Assembly (NCBI GenBank): GCA_019187365.1
Contig: JABARE010000013.1
Coordinates: 1 to 64,000 of the forward strand
From: Saprospiraceae bacterium
GTDB lineage: Bacteria > Bacteroidota > Bacteroidia > Chitinophagales > Saprospiraceae
Length of the DNA: 64,000 nucleotides
Reading direction: 5' to 3'
A program made the translations under genes and the position numbers. The notes beneath the pieces were generated by a model. The model was not told the DNA's origin. It searched no databases and saw only the letters and a list, made by a program, of their open reading frames with translations. Positions 1-8,297 of this stretch are shown here, in pieces (position 1 is the stretch's first letter; each line of letters begins with the position of its first letter).

Positions 1-103
1 GTGTCGGGCAAAACCAAATGTGCCATTTTGTGCGGTTGGCATTTCGGGTCGTTTTTCTGTCGGTTTGATGTTGTTCTGTCGGTCGTTACAGGGTTGCCAC
101 TAA

Positions 104-252
104 CGGATCGCCGGATTTGCGAGGTTTTGGAGCGGGAGTAGCGAAGCTGCGATCCGCGGAGAAATCTCGCAAATGCGCAGATGTGAGCCGTTCAAGGCCA
201 CATCTGCGCATGCAATCCGGCGATCCGATGTGGCGCCGAATGGCGCCACATC
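104..252. repeat. Nested inverted repeats (branched hairpin)
   Basis: Four sets of complementary arms are visible. The outer arm CGGATCGCCGGATT (104-117) is matched exactly by its reverse complement at 214-227. Inside it, TTTGCGAG (116-123) pairs with 166-173 and TGCGCAGATGTG (174-185) pairs perfectly with 199-210. Immediately outside, GATGTGGCGCC (227-237) pairs with 242-252 across a GAAT loop. A single strand could fold into a branched structure with a separate GC-rich hairpin. No ORF is convincing here. It lies about 390 nt beyond the recognisable part of a broken recombinase gene, so it may be the end of a mobile element or a dispersed intergenic repeat. The pairing is seen directly; the role is unknown. 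Confidence 0.75.
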
Positions 253-256
253 TACC

Positions 257-1219
257 TTATATCCGCAACATTCTTGTATCAATGTTTCGCCTTTTTTGAA
301 TGACCCAATGGAAAGGGGACTGTCCAAAAGGGTGGATAAGGCCCGTCAAAGCCCTGATTTCCAATGGAGTGCATGGGGAAGTTCCCCTGATGTCATCGTT
401 CTCCCGGGATTGCAGTGGGCAGGGTGCCTCGGTAACTCCGGCAGAACGTGGGGCGAAATAACTTAGGCCGGGGATGCGCATTTTGAAGTAGCTCACAATA
501 CCCGGTTTTGGGGTCGCCACCCGGAGGCGATGCGGCGCATCCCCCTCTGAACGGGCATCTTTGCCTTCCCCTCGGAAGGCCAACCATTCCCATAACAGGC
601 CCAAACAAAACACCTTTGAAAATCGTCCCTTAAGAACAGAATGCAACAGCATACTGCGGACTTCCGTTCCCAGGTTGTTGCAAACCGGATGCCGAACAAA
701 AGGCCACCACCTGCCGGAAAACGACTTGATGAACACCCCTTCCCCTGCAAGGTATGGATGAGCAATGACGAACCGCTGTGCCTGCAAGGCAATCTCCAGT
801 TTTCCCCGTTTCAATAAAACAGGTATGTCAGCAGCCCCTTGCGTGTCCGTTTGGGGCGGTACTGAATGCTCTTCCTTCTGAGAAGATATGCCGGATAGTA
901 CACCTGGAGTCTGGACACCGACGGTGGTTCCGGAATGGGTGTTGGAGCTTGCGGTTTTAACCGGTTCAACAGCTGTTTCCTGAGTTTCAGATGGTGACGG
1001 TGGATTGTGCCATAAGCCAAGGGTGCATAGAAGCCTGTGAACTTCTTCCGCATCCGGCACATGCCAACACTTCAAAGTAGCACTCCAGCGCGCACCGGGG
1101 ATCGCCCTGACTTTGGCAATGAGCACTGCATCATACCTAAACCAAATTCCAAGCCCCGCCTGATGGCGGTGGCGGATGGCTTTCGCCTGAATGATGGGAT
1201 GGTTCTCAGTAGTGCGCAT
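257..1219 (-). pseudogene. Truncated tyrosine recombinase/integrase (N-terminal arm domains only)
   Basis: The ATG at 1219 opens a frame whose first 197 residues resemble the N-terminal part of Bacteroidota phage-type integrases. Two copies of a small DNA-binding-like module occur: residues 24-68 with the core GARWSATLKCWHVP, and residues 135-197 with FSGRWWPFVRHPV, separated by a Ser/Thr/Pro-rich linker. After about residue 197 the frame stays open to 257 but the sequence stops resembling a protein family. The core-binding domain and the catalytic R...HxxR...Y domain are absent, so this cannot be an active recombinase. It is read as a remnant left after deletion or insertion. The family call rests on pattern recognition of the repeated module. 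The exact break point, near 630, is uncertain. Confidence 0.55.
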
Positions 1220-1246
1220 CAAAAAAACTAATATACTCAAGTACAA

Positions 1247-2080
1247 GGGTCTAAAGGGAACAATTGGGAGGATGCTTTCCTCTAGCTCTTGGCCTCTCTT
1301 ATCTCATAGGGATTCCCGCAGAAGAATAAGGTTCAGAAGCGATGCATGCCAACTCTTTTTCTTTTCTGTTTAAAAGCAAATCCCTTCATGCTTTCATAGA
1401 GCTTCGCTGCACCCGGTCACAGAGTTTTGTGAGGATGTCTGAAAATCAACAATTTATGCAGCCTTCAGGATACGGACCCCAGCCCCCGGGTTTCACAATA
1501 AAAAATGCCCGCGATGCCTGGCTCCGCAGCCAAAAAAAGCACTTTTTTCCAACCCCGCCCTACTCAGCATGTACACGTCCTGCGAAACCCCGGTGTCTTC
1601 GGTTTGCAGTACCGGCAAAATTTCATCTGAGTCGTTCGCCGGAACTTCTCCCTACGACTGAACCAGCCTGCACGCTCCAAAAGGATGTGATAATTGCTCC
1701 ATTCAGGCGCATGGGTTGGTTGAAAGGGCTAAATTAACTGAAATGGCTGATACCTTGGAGTTCTGGTGGCCCTGATCCTGCACTCTTCGGGCAATAAAGC
1801 GGCGAACAAAAATATAATTAAAATTAAATTAATATGTATGTTATTATATTACAATATGTTAAACTTTAAAAAGGAATTCCTTGCTGCAGGCAGTCCAGAC
1901 CCCATGCCCTGCAACTCCTGAGTCCAATTGAGAAAGCCCAGGCCCTCACAGTAGCAAAACTAGCCATCCTGCAACTGCTCCCTCTGACTCCCGGACTCGG
2001 CCGGTCTCCAACCGTCATGTATCCAACACTTCTCTGTTTCGACGTCCCGTGTCCGGATCATACCATCCCCAACCGGATCT
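1247..2080. other. Gene-poor stretch with no recognised feature
   Basis: About 830 nt without a convincing gene. A 131-codon frame on the plus strand (1342-1737) has a low-complexity, Pro/Arg/Ser-rich composition and no family resemblance, and is not called. A very AT-rich tract lies at about 1805-1875. The region separates the integrase remnant from the 3' end of the metallo-hydrolase gene and probably contains decayed DNA. No tRNA, terminator with a U-tract or promoter could be identified with confidence. Confidence 0.5.
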
Positions 2081-2090
2081 AAAACGAACG

Positions 2091-2104
2091 AACGAACGTT
2101 CGTT
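2091..2104. repeat. AACGAACGTTCGTT palindrome, copy 1
   Basis: Exact copy of the 14-nt palindrome AACGAACGTTCGTT, preceded by two further ACGA-type tetranucleotide units from 2083. It begins three nucleotides past the TAA stop of the minus-strand metallo-hydrolase gene (stop at 2108-2110). Other exact copies lie at 10515 and 36866. See the finding on this dispersed palindrome. Confidence 0.85.
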
Positions 2105-2107
2105 TGT

Positions 2108-3532
2108 TTACAAATGATGCATTGCACCCCTGGCTGGAATTTCCGGCTGCACAAATCCCTCTTCGGCCAAAAAGCTGGCATACACCGGAAGCACGTCGTC
2201 GTCTCCGTGAACGAGGAACAGCTTTTTGCATGACGTCCTCTGGTTTTCGAGAAATTGCCGCATCTCCCGCTGGTCGCCGTGTGCCGAAAAGGAGTCCATG
2301 ATCTCCACAGCCGCCCGTACCTGAAGCTCATCCCCAAAAAGGCGCAGCGTCTCCGGCCGGGTGCGAAGTTTGCCTCCCGGTGTCTGTGGCGGACTGTAGC
2401 CTACGAGCAGGATGGTGTTCTTCGGATTTTCGATGTTGTTATACACGTGGTGCTGGATCCTTCCCGCGTTGACCATGCCGGCAGCCGAAATGATGATGCA
2501 GGGTTCCTTACTGGTGTTGAGTACTTTGGATTCTGCGACGTCGGTGATGTACGTCAGCCGGCGGAAACCAAAGGGGTCGGGGTCCTTGAGGATGTAGGCA
2601 TAAAGCTCTTCGTCGAAACACTCCGAGTGTTCTTTGTAAATATCGGTCGCGCTCACCGCCAGTGGGCTGTCGACGTAAACCGGAATGTTGGGCAACTTGC
2701 CTTCGTTCGACAACTGGTCAAGCATATACACCAGCTCCTGTGTCCTGCCAAGGCTGAAGGCCGGCACGATGAGCTTTCCCCTGCGATGCACGCAGGTATC
2801 GCGGATGATGTTGAGCAGCATGTCTTTTTCAGCAGGCGGTTGCAGGTGCAGCCGGTCCCCATACGTCGATTCGGCCACCACCACATCGGCGGGAAGCATT
2901 GGCTGGGGGTCGCGCAGAATGGGCCGGTCCGGCCTTCCGATGTCGCCGGTAAATCCCAGCCGAAGCCGATCGCCACCGCCACTCAACTCCAGATTGATGC
3001 TCGCACTGCCAAGGATGTGCCCCGCATCGGTGAGGTACATGCGCACCCCCTTCGCCACGTCGATCCATCGGTCGTAGGAAACGGAAATGAAATGCTTCAT
3101 GGCCGCCGTGACGTCCCGGCTCGTATAGAGCGGCTTCCGGTAAGCTTGCTGGGGTTGATGTCCGCGCGACTTTCTGTTTTTTCGTTTAATGCGCTCGTTG
3201 TGGTATTCGGCATCGCGCTCCTGAATGTAGGCCGTATCCATCAACATGATCTCCGCAAGGTCGCGCGTGGCGTGGGTGCAAAAAATATTTCCCCGGAACC
3301 CGTCTTTCACCAGGCGAGGAATTCTGCCGCAATGGTCGATGTGGGCATGCGACAACAGCAGAACGTCGACCTCGGCCGGATCAAACAGCCAGTCGGAATT
3401 GATGTTTTCAATTTTTTCATCCTCCCCCTGAAACAATCCACAGTCGAGAAGGATCTTGTATCCGTTGTCGAGTGTCAGCAAGTGAGACGAACCCGTTACA
3501 CCCTGAGCGGCGCCGCAAAATTGTATTTTCAT
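2108..3532 (-). CDS. Beta-CASP metallo-beta-lactamase-fold RNase/exonuclease-like protein
   Basis: 474 aa from the ATG at 3532, which overlaps the gltX stop as ATGA; an upstream in-frame ATG at 3742 would run far into gltX and gives an unlikely basic leader. The MBL metal motif HAHIDH is at residues 62-67. Further on are the beta-CASP features: the SAAGMVNAGRIQHH segment, GYSPPQTPGGKL and the C-terminal SAHGD motif of the RMMBL domain. These mark the CPSF-73/YSH1-like branch, cytoplasmic zinc nucleases acting on RNA (some relatives act on DNA). Length fits the family (about 450-480 aa). It is cotranscribed and probably translationally coupled with gltX. The substrate cannot be told from sequence. 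Confidence 0.9.
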   Translation of the reverse strand: MKIQFCGAAQGVTGSSHLLTLDNGYKILLDCGLFQGEDEKIENINSDWLFDPAEVDVLLLSHAHIDHCGRIPRLVKDGFRGNIFCTHATRDLAEIMLMDTAYIQERDAEYHNERIKRKNRKSRGHQPQQAYRKPLYTSRDVTAAMKHFISVSYDRWIDVAKGVRMYLTDAGHILGSASINLELSGGGDRLRLGFTGDIGRPDRPILRDPQPMLPADVVVAESTYGDRLHLQPPAEKDMLLNIIRDTCVHRRGKLIVPAFSLGRTQELVYMLDQLSNEGKLPNIPVYVDSPLAVSATDIYKEHSECFDEELYAYILKDPDPFGFRRLTYITDVAESKVLNTSKEPCIIISAAGMVNAGRIQHHVYNNIENPKNTILLVGYSPPQTPGGKLRTRPETLRLFGDELQVRAAVEIMDSFSAHGDQREMRQFLENQRTSCKKLFLVHGDDDVLPVYASFLAEEGFVQPEIPARGAMHHL

Positions 3533-5049
3533 CCGGCTTGGAGGTCTTTGTGTGATTCGATAAATTGTGCAATGCGCAGAAGAAATCGCTCTTTGCCCAT
3601 AAAAGCAATCATCCGAAACAGGTCGGGGCCGGTTGGCGATCCTACCATGACCACGCGCAGCAACGGGAAAAACTCTCCGGGCTTGATCCCGGCATGGCCT
3701 GCAAATTCTTTCACGTTCCCTTCCAGCGTTGCGGGGTCCCAATTCGCCCAGGCGGCAGCGCCGACCTGCAATTGCACCAACAATGGCACCCAGCCGGAGC
3801 GGAATCGCTTTTCAATATAACCGGCATCGCATTGCACCGCAGGAAGAAAATATCCTGCTGCCTGTTCAAAAAAATCTTTAAAGTAAACCACGCGCTCGCG
3901 GTAGAGCTGGACGATGGTTTCTGCCTGCGCTTCCGTAAGCTCAAACCCGCGGTGGGCAAAATCGCGTTCGATCCGGTGGCACAAAGTTGCAGCATCGGCA
4001 TGCAGCAGGTACTGCTGGTTGAACCACTTGCACTTTTCAAAATCGAACCGCGCTCCGGACTTGACAATTTTCTCCAGGGAAAACGCACCAATCAATTCTT
4101 CCAGCGAAAACAACTCCCGGTCCGTACCCGGGTTCCAACCCAGCAGGGCAAGAAAGTTGATCATGGCATCCGGCTCAAATCCCCATTCGCGAAATCCCGG
4201 AAAGCGCGTGCCGTCGGGTTGTTGCCAGTCGATCGGAAATACCGGAAACCCAAACTGCACTCCATCGCGCTTGGAGAGTTTGCCGTTGCCTGTCGGCTTG
4301 AGGATAAGGGGGAGATGGGCAAATGCGGGCATCTGGTCCTCCCAACCAAAAGCAGCATACAACAATGCATGGTGTGCGGTAGATGGCAGCCATTCGTCAC
4401 CACGGATGACGTGGGTAATCTGCATCAGCCGGTCGTCGACGACATTGGCCATGTGGTAAGTGGGCATGCCGTCGGATTTGATGAGCACCTTGTCGTCCAG
4501 GGTGGAGGTATCGAACTGCACCTCGCCGCGGATGACATCGCGGATGACCACTTTTTCGCCTTCCGGAACCTTCAGCCGTATGACGTGTGGCCGGTTGTCT
4601 TTTCGGGCCTCAGCCCATTCGGCCTCGGTCATGGTCAGCGAATTGACCATTTTCATCCTCGTCGTGGCATCGTACTGCCGGTTATCCCGGCTGCGCAATT
4701 GTTCAATCGCCTCCGGTGTATCAAAGGCGTAGTAGGCCTTCCCTGCAGCTACCAACTGTTCGGCGTATTGCCGGTAAATGTGCATGCGCTCCGACTGGCG
4801 GTAGGGACCAAAAGGTCCGCCGCGCTGCGGACTTTCGTCCGGAAGAAGTCCCAGCCACTCGAGGCTGCGGACGATGTAGTCTTCGGCCCCTTCGACATAG
4901 CGCGTCCGGTCGGTATCTTCAATGCGCAAAATAAACTTCCCTCCGAGCTTTCGCGCAAGCAGGAAGTTGTAGAGCGCCGTTCGAATGCCCCCAATGTGCA
5001 AGGCACCGGTCGGGCTGGGGGCAAATCGCAAGCGAACTGAATCGGACAT
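3529..5049 (-). CDS. gltX: Glutamate--tRNA ligase
   Basis: 506 aa class I aminoacyl-tRNA synthetase that charges tRNA-Glu with glutamate in the cytoplasm. The HIGH-type signature appears as HIGG at residues 18-21 in the usual context PSPTGALHIGG, and the KMSKS-type loop is KLSKR at about residue 257. The C-terminal part matches the anticodon-binding domain in length. The start at 5049 is the only sensible ATG before the family core (RFAPSPTG at residues 8-15). Its stop overlaps the start of the downstream metallo-hydrolase by four nucleotides. The upstream gap to the divergent deacetylase gene contains a 10-bp inverted repeat at 5097-5140. Confidence 0.97.
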   Translation of the reverse strand: MSDSVRLRFAPSPTGALHIGGIRTALYNFLLARKLGGKFILRIEDTDRTRYVEGAEDYIVRSLEWLGLLPDESPQRGGPFGPYRQSERMHIYRQYAEQLVAAGKAYYAFDTPEAIEQLRSRDNRQYDATTRMKMVNSLTMTEAEWAEARKDNRPHVIRLKVPEGEKVVIRDVIRGEVQFDTSTLDDKVLIKSDGMPTYHMANVVDDRLMQITHVIRGDEWLPSTAHHALLYAAFGWEDQMPAFAHLPLILKPTGNGKLSKRDGVQFGFPVFPIDWQQPDGTRFPGFREWGFEPDAMINFLALLGWNPGTDRELFSLEELIGAFSLEKIVKSGARFDFEKCKWFNQQYLLHADAATLCHRIERDFAHRGFELTEAQAETIVQLYRERVVYFKDFFEQAAGYFLPAVQCDAGYIEKRFRSGWVPLLVQLQVGAAAWANWDPATLEGNVKEFAGHAGIKPGEFFPLLRVVMVGSPTGPDLFRMIAFMGKERFLLRIAQFIESHKDLQAG

Positions 5050-5096
5050 TCAATGGAATTGTAAAAAGTATGCAAATATGCACACTGCCCTGCATA

Positions 5097-5140
5097 AAGC
5101 TTTGTTAATCATTTAATAATTGCCTTTGGGAACAAAGCTT
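5097..5140. repeat. Inverted repeat between divergent gltX and deacetylase genes
   Basis: AAGCTTTGTT at 5097-5106 is repeated in inverted orientation as AACAAAGCTT at 5131-5140, with 24 nt between. It sits in the divergent intergenic region, 48 nt upstream of gltX and 36 nt upstream of the deacetylase ATG. It could be an operator pair or a hairpin in the deacetylase leader. The symmetry is seen; the function is inferred. Confidence 0.5.
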
Positions 5141-5175
5141 CTGCAGACCTTTGGGTGCATCTCCACTTTCGCGTC

Positions 5176-5838
5176 ATGCTGTATCTGAGCACAACTCCGA
5201 AAATCCTCCAACAGCTCCTCCCGGACCTGGTGTGGCGAATCCCCACGAACAGGAAAGAATTGTATCTGAGTTTCGACGACGGACCTGTGCCGGAATCGAC
5301 CCCCTGGATATTGGATCTTCTTGGGGCATTTCAGGCTAAAGCGAGTTTTTTCTGCGTCGGACAGAACATTGAGCGGTACCCCGGGCTCGTGAGGCGGATC
5401 CACACAGAAGGGCATACCTTGGGCAACCACAGCTACAACCACCTTTCGGGCTGGGGCACGGGGCTGACCGATTACGTTCGCAATGTTCGCAGAGGAGCCC
5501 TGGTATCCCAATCCAGTCTATACCGGCCGCCTTACGGGCGCATACGCTTGTCCCAGAGCCGCCTGCTCAGGCATCACTACACCATCGTGATGTGGGATGT
5601 ACTCAGTGGAGATTTTGACCCGGGCATCGATCCGGCAAGCTGCTACCTGAATGTGGTCCGCAATGTCCAACCGGGCTCCATTGTCGTCTTTCATGACTCC
5701 CGCAAATCCATCCATACTCTGAAACAGGTCTTGCCCGACGTATTGCAATATTTTTCAGACGAGGGTTATTCCTTTCGCGCCATGGACGCAAAGTCCCTGT
5801 GCAAAGACCCCACCCCTGCAATGGCAGCCTACTCCTGA
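5176..5838 (+). CDS. Polysaccharide deacetylase (NodB homology domain)
   Basis: 220 aa from the ATG at 5176; an in-frame GTG at 5155 is possible but less likely. The NodB catalytic signature is complete: motif 1 SFDDGP (metal and base Asp), motif 2 HTLGNHSYNH (metal His pair), motif 3 RPPYGR, and a late FHDS segment carrying the catalytic His. Members are CE4 metal-dependent enzymes that remove N-acetyl groups from chitin oligomers, peptidoglycan or exopolysaccharide. No signal peptide or membrane anchor is apparent, as in many short Bacteroidota homologues. The last 10 nt overlap the 3' end of the convergent GH16 gene. Substrate is not predictable. Confidence 0.93.
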   Translation: MLYLSTTPKILQQLLPDLVWRIPTNRKELYLSFDDGPVPESTPWILDLLGAFQAKASFFCVGQNIERYPGLVRRIHTEGHTLGNHSYNHLSGWGTGLTDYVRNVRRGALVSQSSLYRPPYGRIRLSQSRLLRHHYTIVMWDVLSGDFDPGIDPASCYLNVVRNVQPGSIVVFHDSRKSIHTLKQVLPDVLQYFSDEGYSFRAMDAKSLCKDPTPAMAAYS

Positions 5839-6713
5839 CCCGTGCGCTGGTAAATGCGGATGTAATCGATTTCCATAGCCTGCGGAAATTTTACTTTTGA
5901 AGTCACACTTCCGCCAAACGCCCCACCCACTGCGAGACCGGAGATGATCCGGTGCGGGTGACGCGGAAACTTGCTAACGGCCGTGTAGACACCCTCCTTC
6001 AGGACACAGCCGCGAATGGGCTTGCCACTTTTTTGATGGGTGTACCCCGGCATAATGCGCATAAGTTTGTCGTTGACAAACCATCGGAGGTAATAGGGAT
6101 CCCACTCCACGGCATAGGTATTCCAATCGTCCTGGTAGGGCGTCCAGTGCCAGCGAGGGCTCTGACAGCCCTTTTGATTGTAGCAATGGTGGTAGTTGGT
6201 TTGCAGTTGACGCAAAATGTGTCCTTTGCTCTCAAAAACGTCGATCTCTTCCGGTACGCCGTCTCCTGCAGACCAGAACGAAGGCCAGAAGCCCTTGCCC
6301 TTCGGCATGCGGCAACGGATCTCAAAACGACCGTAGCGGAAGCCCCTTTTGCTAAAAATGTTTCCCGAGGTATAGGCAAAACGCCCGCCATACCAGCTGG
6401 TGTCTTCTCGTTTGGCCTCGATGAACAGGCTGCCATCCCGGACGATCAGGTTAGCGTCGGACAAGAATTCATCTCCCACCATGCCCCTGCAGGCGGCGCA
6501 GGAATCCGAACCATCTGCCGTAAACGGAAAATAGCTGAACCATTTGGATGGGTCGAGCCGGTCGCCATCGAAATCGTCGCCCCAGACCTGCACCCAGGGC
6601 CCTTCGTTGCAGAGGTCGATCCCACCGGGGCCGACGACCAAAACGGAATCTTTCTGTGCAATGGTGCCGGCAGCCATTGCCCACAAAACCAACAGCAAAG
6701 AACGTCTTTTCAT
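5829..6713 (-). CDS. Secreted glycoside hydrolase family 16 (beta-glucanase/laminarinase-like)
   Basis: 294 aa with an N-terminal signal peptide of about 19 residues (MKRRSLLLVLWAMAAGTIAQ). The GH16 catalytic signature EIDVFE, giving nucleophile and acid/base glutamates, lies near the middle of the protein after a GFWPSFWSAG segment. The C-terminal MEIDYIRIYQ is also typical of the fold. Family members hydrolyse beta-1,3 or mixed-linkage glucans and some galactans. No T9SS tail is present, so it probably stays in the periplasm or outer membrane. Its ATG overlaps the stop of the upstream methyltransferase gene as ATGA, so the two are cotranscribed despite unrelated functions. Confidence 0.92.
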   Translation of the reverse strand: MKRRSLLLVLWAMAAGTIAQKDSVLVVGPGGIDLCNEGPWVQVWGDDFDGDRLDPSKWFSYFPFTADGSDSCAACRGMVGDEFLSDANLIVRDGSLFIEAKREDTSWYGGRFAYTSGNIFSKRGFRYGRFEIRCRMPKGKGFWPSFWSAGDGVPEEIDVFESKGHILRQLQTNYHHCYNQKGCQSPRWHWTPYQDDWNTYAVEWDPYYLRWFVNDKLMRIMPGYTHQKSGKPIRGCVLKEGVYTAVSKFPRHPHRIISGLAVGGAFGGSVTSKVKFPQAMEIDYIRIYQRTGQE

Positions 6714-7417
6714 TGACCCAAAATGAAAATGGATGGCATATCAAAATGCTTGGTACAATCTTCATCCGTCCACTCTGAAACGAGGCGTCTGCGGATGAGT
6801 TGGTCGGGGTTGCCGAGCTTACTGGCCACACAAAGTGCAGTTGTGCCCGCCACGTGGTTCCTGATGGCGTCAAATACCTGGTGGTTGCGGTAGGGGGTCT
6901 CCATAAAAGCCTGGGGAATGTGGTTTTTTTTCCATTCAGCTGCCAATTGCGCAAGTTTTTGGCGCAGCGGATCCTTTTTTGACGGGAGATAACCGTGGAA
7001 GGTAAATGACTGAGCATTCATTCCCGAAGCCATCAGAGCAAGGATCAGCGAATTGGGTCCCGGGTAGGGACGCACCTCAATGTTTTGTTCGTGTGCCAGC
7101 GCGACCAATTCTGCCCCGGGATCCGCGACACAAGGAACGCCCGCTTCTGAAAGCACGCCAAGTCCGCGGCCCTGTAAAACGGCCGGAAGTAAATTCCGGA
7201 AAAAGCTGCGGAGGTCTTCCCGTGGCATTTGTACCACTTCCACTGCCGATGCCGGCAGCGGATGCCTGGCCAATCGCAGGAAGCTGCGGGCTGATTTGGC
7301 CCGCTCGGCAACAAAAAAATCCAGCGCATGCGCTGCTTCGATGGCCTCGTGGCTGAGTTGTTCGATCCCGGCACCGGAAAGGGGAACGGGAATAAGGTGT
7401 ATGGCGGCAGCTTGCAT
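6710..7417 (-). CDS. SAM-dependent tetrapyrrole-methylase-fold protein, RsmI paralogue
   Basis: 235 aa from the ATG at 7417; earlier in-frame starts add a leader that falls outside the family pattern. The N-terminus HLIPVPLSG and the central EAGVPCVADPGAELV resemble the RsmI/tetrapyrrole methylase fold, and the latter is the usual GxPxxxDPG cofactor region. A canonical rsmI occurs in this window at 32549, so this is a second, divergent member as often found in Bacteroidota. It is therefore probably a methyltransferase of a different or unknown target. Gene order gives no hint, since it is coupled to a GH16 gene. Confidence 0.82.
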   Translation of the reverse strand: MQAAAIHLIPVPLSGAGIEQLSHEAIEAAHALDFFVAERAKSARSFLRLARHPLPASAVEVVQMPREDLRSFFRNLLPAVLQGRGLGVLSEAGVPCVADPGAELVALAHEQNIEVRPYPGPNSLILALMASGMNAQSFTFHGYLPSKKDPLRQKLAQLAAEWKKNHIPQAFMETPYRNHQVFDAIRNHVAGTTALCVASKLGNPDQLIRRRLVSEWTDEDCTKHFDMPSIFILGQ

Positions 7418-7500
7418 GCGGGAAAGATAGCCCATTTTGACCGGGATGTTGGCCGTCCTTGCCAATTGCCTTAACTTCGCAAGCCTTTTTAACGCGTGCG

Positions 7501-8271
7501 ATGAATACCTATACGATCAAACTCCAGCAATTCGAGGGCCCTTTTGACCTGCTGCTCTTTTTTATCGAACGCGACGAGCTCGACATTTACGACATCCCCA
7601 TCGCCAAGATCACCGGCGATTTTCTGGATTACCTGCGCCAGATGGAAGAGCTCAACATCGACCTGGCCAGCGAATTCATTTTGGTCGCAGCAAGTTTGAT
7701 CCGCATCAAAGCAAAGATGCTGTTGCCTCGCAAAGAGTTTGACGAAAACGATCAGGAGATCGACCCGCGCAAAGAACTCATCCAGCGATTGCTCGAGTAC
7801 AAGTCCATCAAGGAAGTGATCGACACGTTCAGCGCAATGGAAGACGACCAGTACTTCCGGTTGCCAAAGGGCAACTTAAAAACTGAATTTGAATCGCTGG
7901 CGCAAAAGGCGCTCGTCGACGCCGAATGGGAAACACTCAACCTGTTCAACCTGATGAAGGTTTTCCAGAGGCTCGTCGATCGCTATGAGCAGGCCCCAAA
8001 ATCAGTAGTACACAGGATCTTTAATTACACCTACGAGATCGAAAGTGAACAGGAACGCCTGTTGGATACCCTGAAAAACCGAGGGAAGGTTTTCTTCGAC
8101 GACCTTTTCGGCCATTGCGAAAACCGCATCCACGCGATCGTCGTTTTTCTCGGGCTCCTCGAACTCGTAAACCTCCAAAAGCTACAAATCACCAAGGGCG
8201 ACCAGGCAAACGAATTCTGGCTCGAAGAACGCCCTGCTGAACCCGGCGAAGGGGATGGTGAGGAACAATGA
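7501..8271 (+). CDS. scpA: Segregation and condensation protein A
   Basis: 256 aa from ATG 7501; an in-frame start at 7459 adds a leader not found in the family. The N-terminal signature FEGPFDLLLFFIERDELDIY and the following IAKITGDFLDYL are diagnostic of the ScpA kleisin, which bridges the SMC dimer heads and binds ScpB in chromosome condensation. A C-terminal winged-helix portion follows, ending in an acidic tail. scpB and smc are not in the window. It is convergent with the DUF5682 gene (26 nt between stops) and is probably transcribed alone. No promoter match was found. Confidence 0.96.
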   Translation: MNTYTIKLQQFEGPFDLLLFFIERDELDIYDIPIAKITGDFLDYLRQMEELNIDLASEFILVAASLIRIKAKMLLPRKEFDENDQEIDPRKELIQRLLEYKSIKEVIDTFSAMEDDQYFRLPKGNLKTEFESLAQKALVDAEWETLNLFNLMKVFQRLVDRYEQAPKSVVHRIFNYTYEIESEQERLLDTLKNRGKVFFDDLFGHCENRIHAIVVFLGLLELVNLQKLQITKGDQANEFWLEERPAEPGEGDGEEQ

Positions 8272-8297
8272 ACGCCAGTTTATTGTAACGCGCTCTT

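Noticed and set aside
104..252. Integron attC site or tRNA-like structure
   Set aside because: The attC core sites (RYYYAAC and GTTRRRY in the right places) are not found and no cloverleaf with T-loop can be drawn.
1342..1737. 131-codon plus-strand frame in the gene-poor left region
   Set aside because: Composition rich in Pro, Arg and Ser with no motif, signal or conserved pattern; probably chance.
2255..3820. A 521-codon open frame on the plus strand opposite the metallo-hydrolase gene
   Set aside because: It is antisense to a clear beta-CASP protein with intact motifs and its own translation shows no family pattern.
3565..5040. A 491-codon plus-strand frame opposite gltX
   Set aside because: Antisense shadow of a conserved synthetase caused by codon bias; no domain resemblance.
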